From positions 8,122,001 to 8,186,000 of the forward strand of contig NZ_CP151726.1 of NCBI RefSeq assembly GCF_038443385.1: a stretch of 64,000 nt of DNA. Reading direction: 5' to 3'. The position numbers were made by a program, and so were the translations under genes. Below, one piece after another: positions 63,025 through 64,000 of this stretch. Within the stretch, counting starts at the first letter, position 1. The number at the start of each line of letters is the position of its first letter. A model generated the notes under the pieces. That model worked only from the letters and a program-made list of their open reading frames with translations, did no database searches and was not told where the DNA came from. Origin of the DNA: Stieleria varia (GTDB lineage Bacteria; Planctomycetota; Planctomycetia; Pirellulales; Pirellulaceae).

Positions 63025-64000
63025 ATGGATGTTGTCATGGATGCCGATTTCCACGAATCGCAAAATCCCTTTTCGATCTTCGCTCAGCAACAACGTCAAC
63101 CACGACAGGCTTTCCTATCAGCAGCCAAGTTGCTGATCCTTTGCGTGATCGCCTTCATCGTCTTGGTGACCGCAACGGGCACTTGGCAACGCTGGACGGT
63201 GCAGCGAATGGCAGACCGATTGCCGCAACTCTCTGCTGATGAAAAATGCGCAGCGCTGACTCAACTCGCCCGACACGACGTCCTGGCGATTGCGACGTTG
63301 ACGCAGTCCTTGACGGACGAGTCCGCGATGGTCTCCGCCCACGCAAACGAGCTGATCTCCCAAGCTCAGCGGCAATGGCTAACGCTGCCGGCCAAAGAGC
63401 GGCTTCTGCGTCAAACAACGTTGGCGACCGCATTGTCAGAACTGCGACCATCGTCGTCCTCAGAAACACAAGTCGTCGCCGTCGCTCGGGACCTGATTCG
63501 AGACTCATCCGGCGCCGCGGACGAAGAATCACGACGAGTCTACGAACTCGCACTGACCGCCATCGCAAACACATCGAGGGGCGATGATCCGGCGATCGAC
63601 ACTACCAGTGAGCGTGGTCAGCTAGCATTCGACGGCCAAACTTCCTTGCCTGCGATGTCTGATACACCCTTGCCGCTGGGCAACACAAACGTGCAGTGGA
63701 CCGACTGGCCGCCCTCGGCTCCGACGGTCGTCAAAGCTTCGGTTCAAACTTTGCGCGAAGTGGACGTCAGCACCGTGGTCCTGGGACAACCTCGCGTCGC
63801 TGTGACGGAAGACACTGTCGACGCACGAGATATCGAACCCGCTACGGCTCGGCAAACCCCGGTGATCACACCGACCGTCCATCTGGCTGCGGACCCGATC
63901 GATTCACTGGCAAACGACTCGTTGGCGACTTGCCTGGCCGGACTGCAAAGCCCCAGCCGACTGGTGCGACTGCGAGCAATCGAGTCACTTTCACAGAGCA
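63025..64000 (+). CDS. N-terminal part of a membrane-anchored protein with helical repeats
   Basis: An open frame starts at ATG 63025 (alternative ATG 63037) and stays open to the window end, over 320 codons without a stop. A hydrophobic helix (LLILCVIAFIVLVTATG) lies near residues 37-53. The following region is helical and Ala/Leu-rich (QLARHDVLAIATLTQSLTD), then Ser/Thr/Asp-rich low complexity, and the last visible residues (SRLVRLRAIESLSQS) look like the start of a HEAT-type repeat. Not recognised. It follows the lipoprotein by 65 bp on the same strand. Confidence 0.75.
   Translation, partial: MDVVMDADFHESQNPFSIFAQQQRQPRQAFLSAAKLLILCVIAFIVLVTATGTWQRWTVQRMADRLPQLSADEKCAALTQLARHDVLAIATLTQSLTDESAMVSAHANELISQAQRQWLTLPAKERLLRQTTLATALSELRPSSSSETQVVAVARDLIRDSSGAADEESRRVYELALTAIANTSRGDDPAIDTTSERGQLAFDGQTSLPAMSDTPLPLGNTNVQWTDWPPSAPTVVKASVQTLREVDVSTVVLGQPRVAVTEDTVDARDIEPATARQTPVITPTVHLAADPIDSLANDSLATCLAGLQSPSRLVRLRAIESLSQS

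Overview
The window looks like a chromosome segment of a planctomycete, most likely in the Pirellulaceae (Rhodopirellula and relatives). Moderate-high GC, weak or absent Shine-Dalgarno sequences, frequent GTG/TTG starts, a formylglycine-type sulfatase, Tat-exported Gfo/Idh/MocA oxidoreductases, a PQQ-repeat protein, a CcsB-CcsA fusion and many interspersed palindromic repeats all fit. This placement is inference from gene content; no rRNA or tRNA was seen.

Left part (1-24.2 kb), mostly single genes or short operons. A membrane-anchored helix-turn-helix protein with a very long Asp/Ser-rich segment is followed by a lipoprotein, a 1268-residue cytochrome c maturation fusion (CcsBA), a six-copy 152-bp tandem array, and an exporter-type ABC protein. 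Then come a secreted PQQ-repeat protein, a Tat-exported terpene-cyclase-like repeat protein, a DUF429/mutM pair, trpB, a UPF0173 metal hydrolase, a Rieske protein, a TIGR03960-type radical SAM protein, a planctomycete hypothetical and a sulfatase.

Centre (24.6-57.7 kb), a surface-polysaccharide locus. About 23 genes run leftwards with tiny gaps or ATGA overlaps, headed by a NusG/RfaH-type antiterminator (52.6 kb). Downstream are: nucleotide-sugar genes (animal-type UDP-glucose dehydrogenase, GDP-mannose dehydratase, GDP-fucose synthase); a nonulosonic (sialic) acid module (neuB-neuC-neuA plus an acetyltransferase); glycosyltransferases, a Wzx flippase, Wzy/O-antigen-ligase proteins, an asparagine-synthase-like amidotransferase, acetyl- and methyltransferases; a heparinase II/III-like protein; and two Gfo/Idh/MocA oxidoreductases. 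A WecA/TagO-type initiating sugar-phosphate transferase lies just upstream on the same strand. A Cys-rich lipoprotein and a Wza-type export lipoprotein run in the opposite direction and end at a clear intrinsic terminator. Together these can prime undecaprenyl phosphate, make activated GlcA, Fuc and sialic acid, assemble, flip, polymerise and export a glycan. No polysaccharide co-polymerase/tyrosine kinase (Wzc) and no recognised sialyltransferase is in the window.

Right part (57.7-64 kb): a degenerate receiver-like protein, a sugar isomerase-like protein, an ACP-phosphodiesterase-like hypothetical, a NUDIX hydrolase, a LarA/DUF2088 relative with an altered active-site region, a lipoprotein, and the start of a membrane-anchored protein running off the end.

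Repeats are conspicuous. There are 183-bp inverted-repeat elements bounded by CTAG (two complete copies and fragments), a ~95-bp palindromic element (two copies), short hairpin repeats, and a family of GTCGTTCGAC-type palindromes found both in the 152-bp tandem array and between the sulfatase and oxidoreductase genes.
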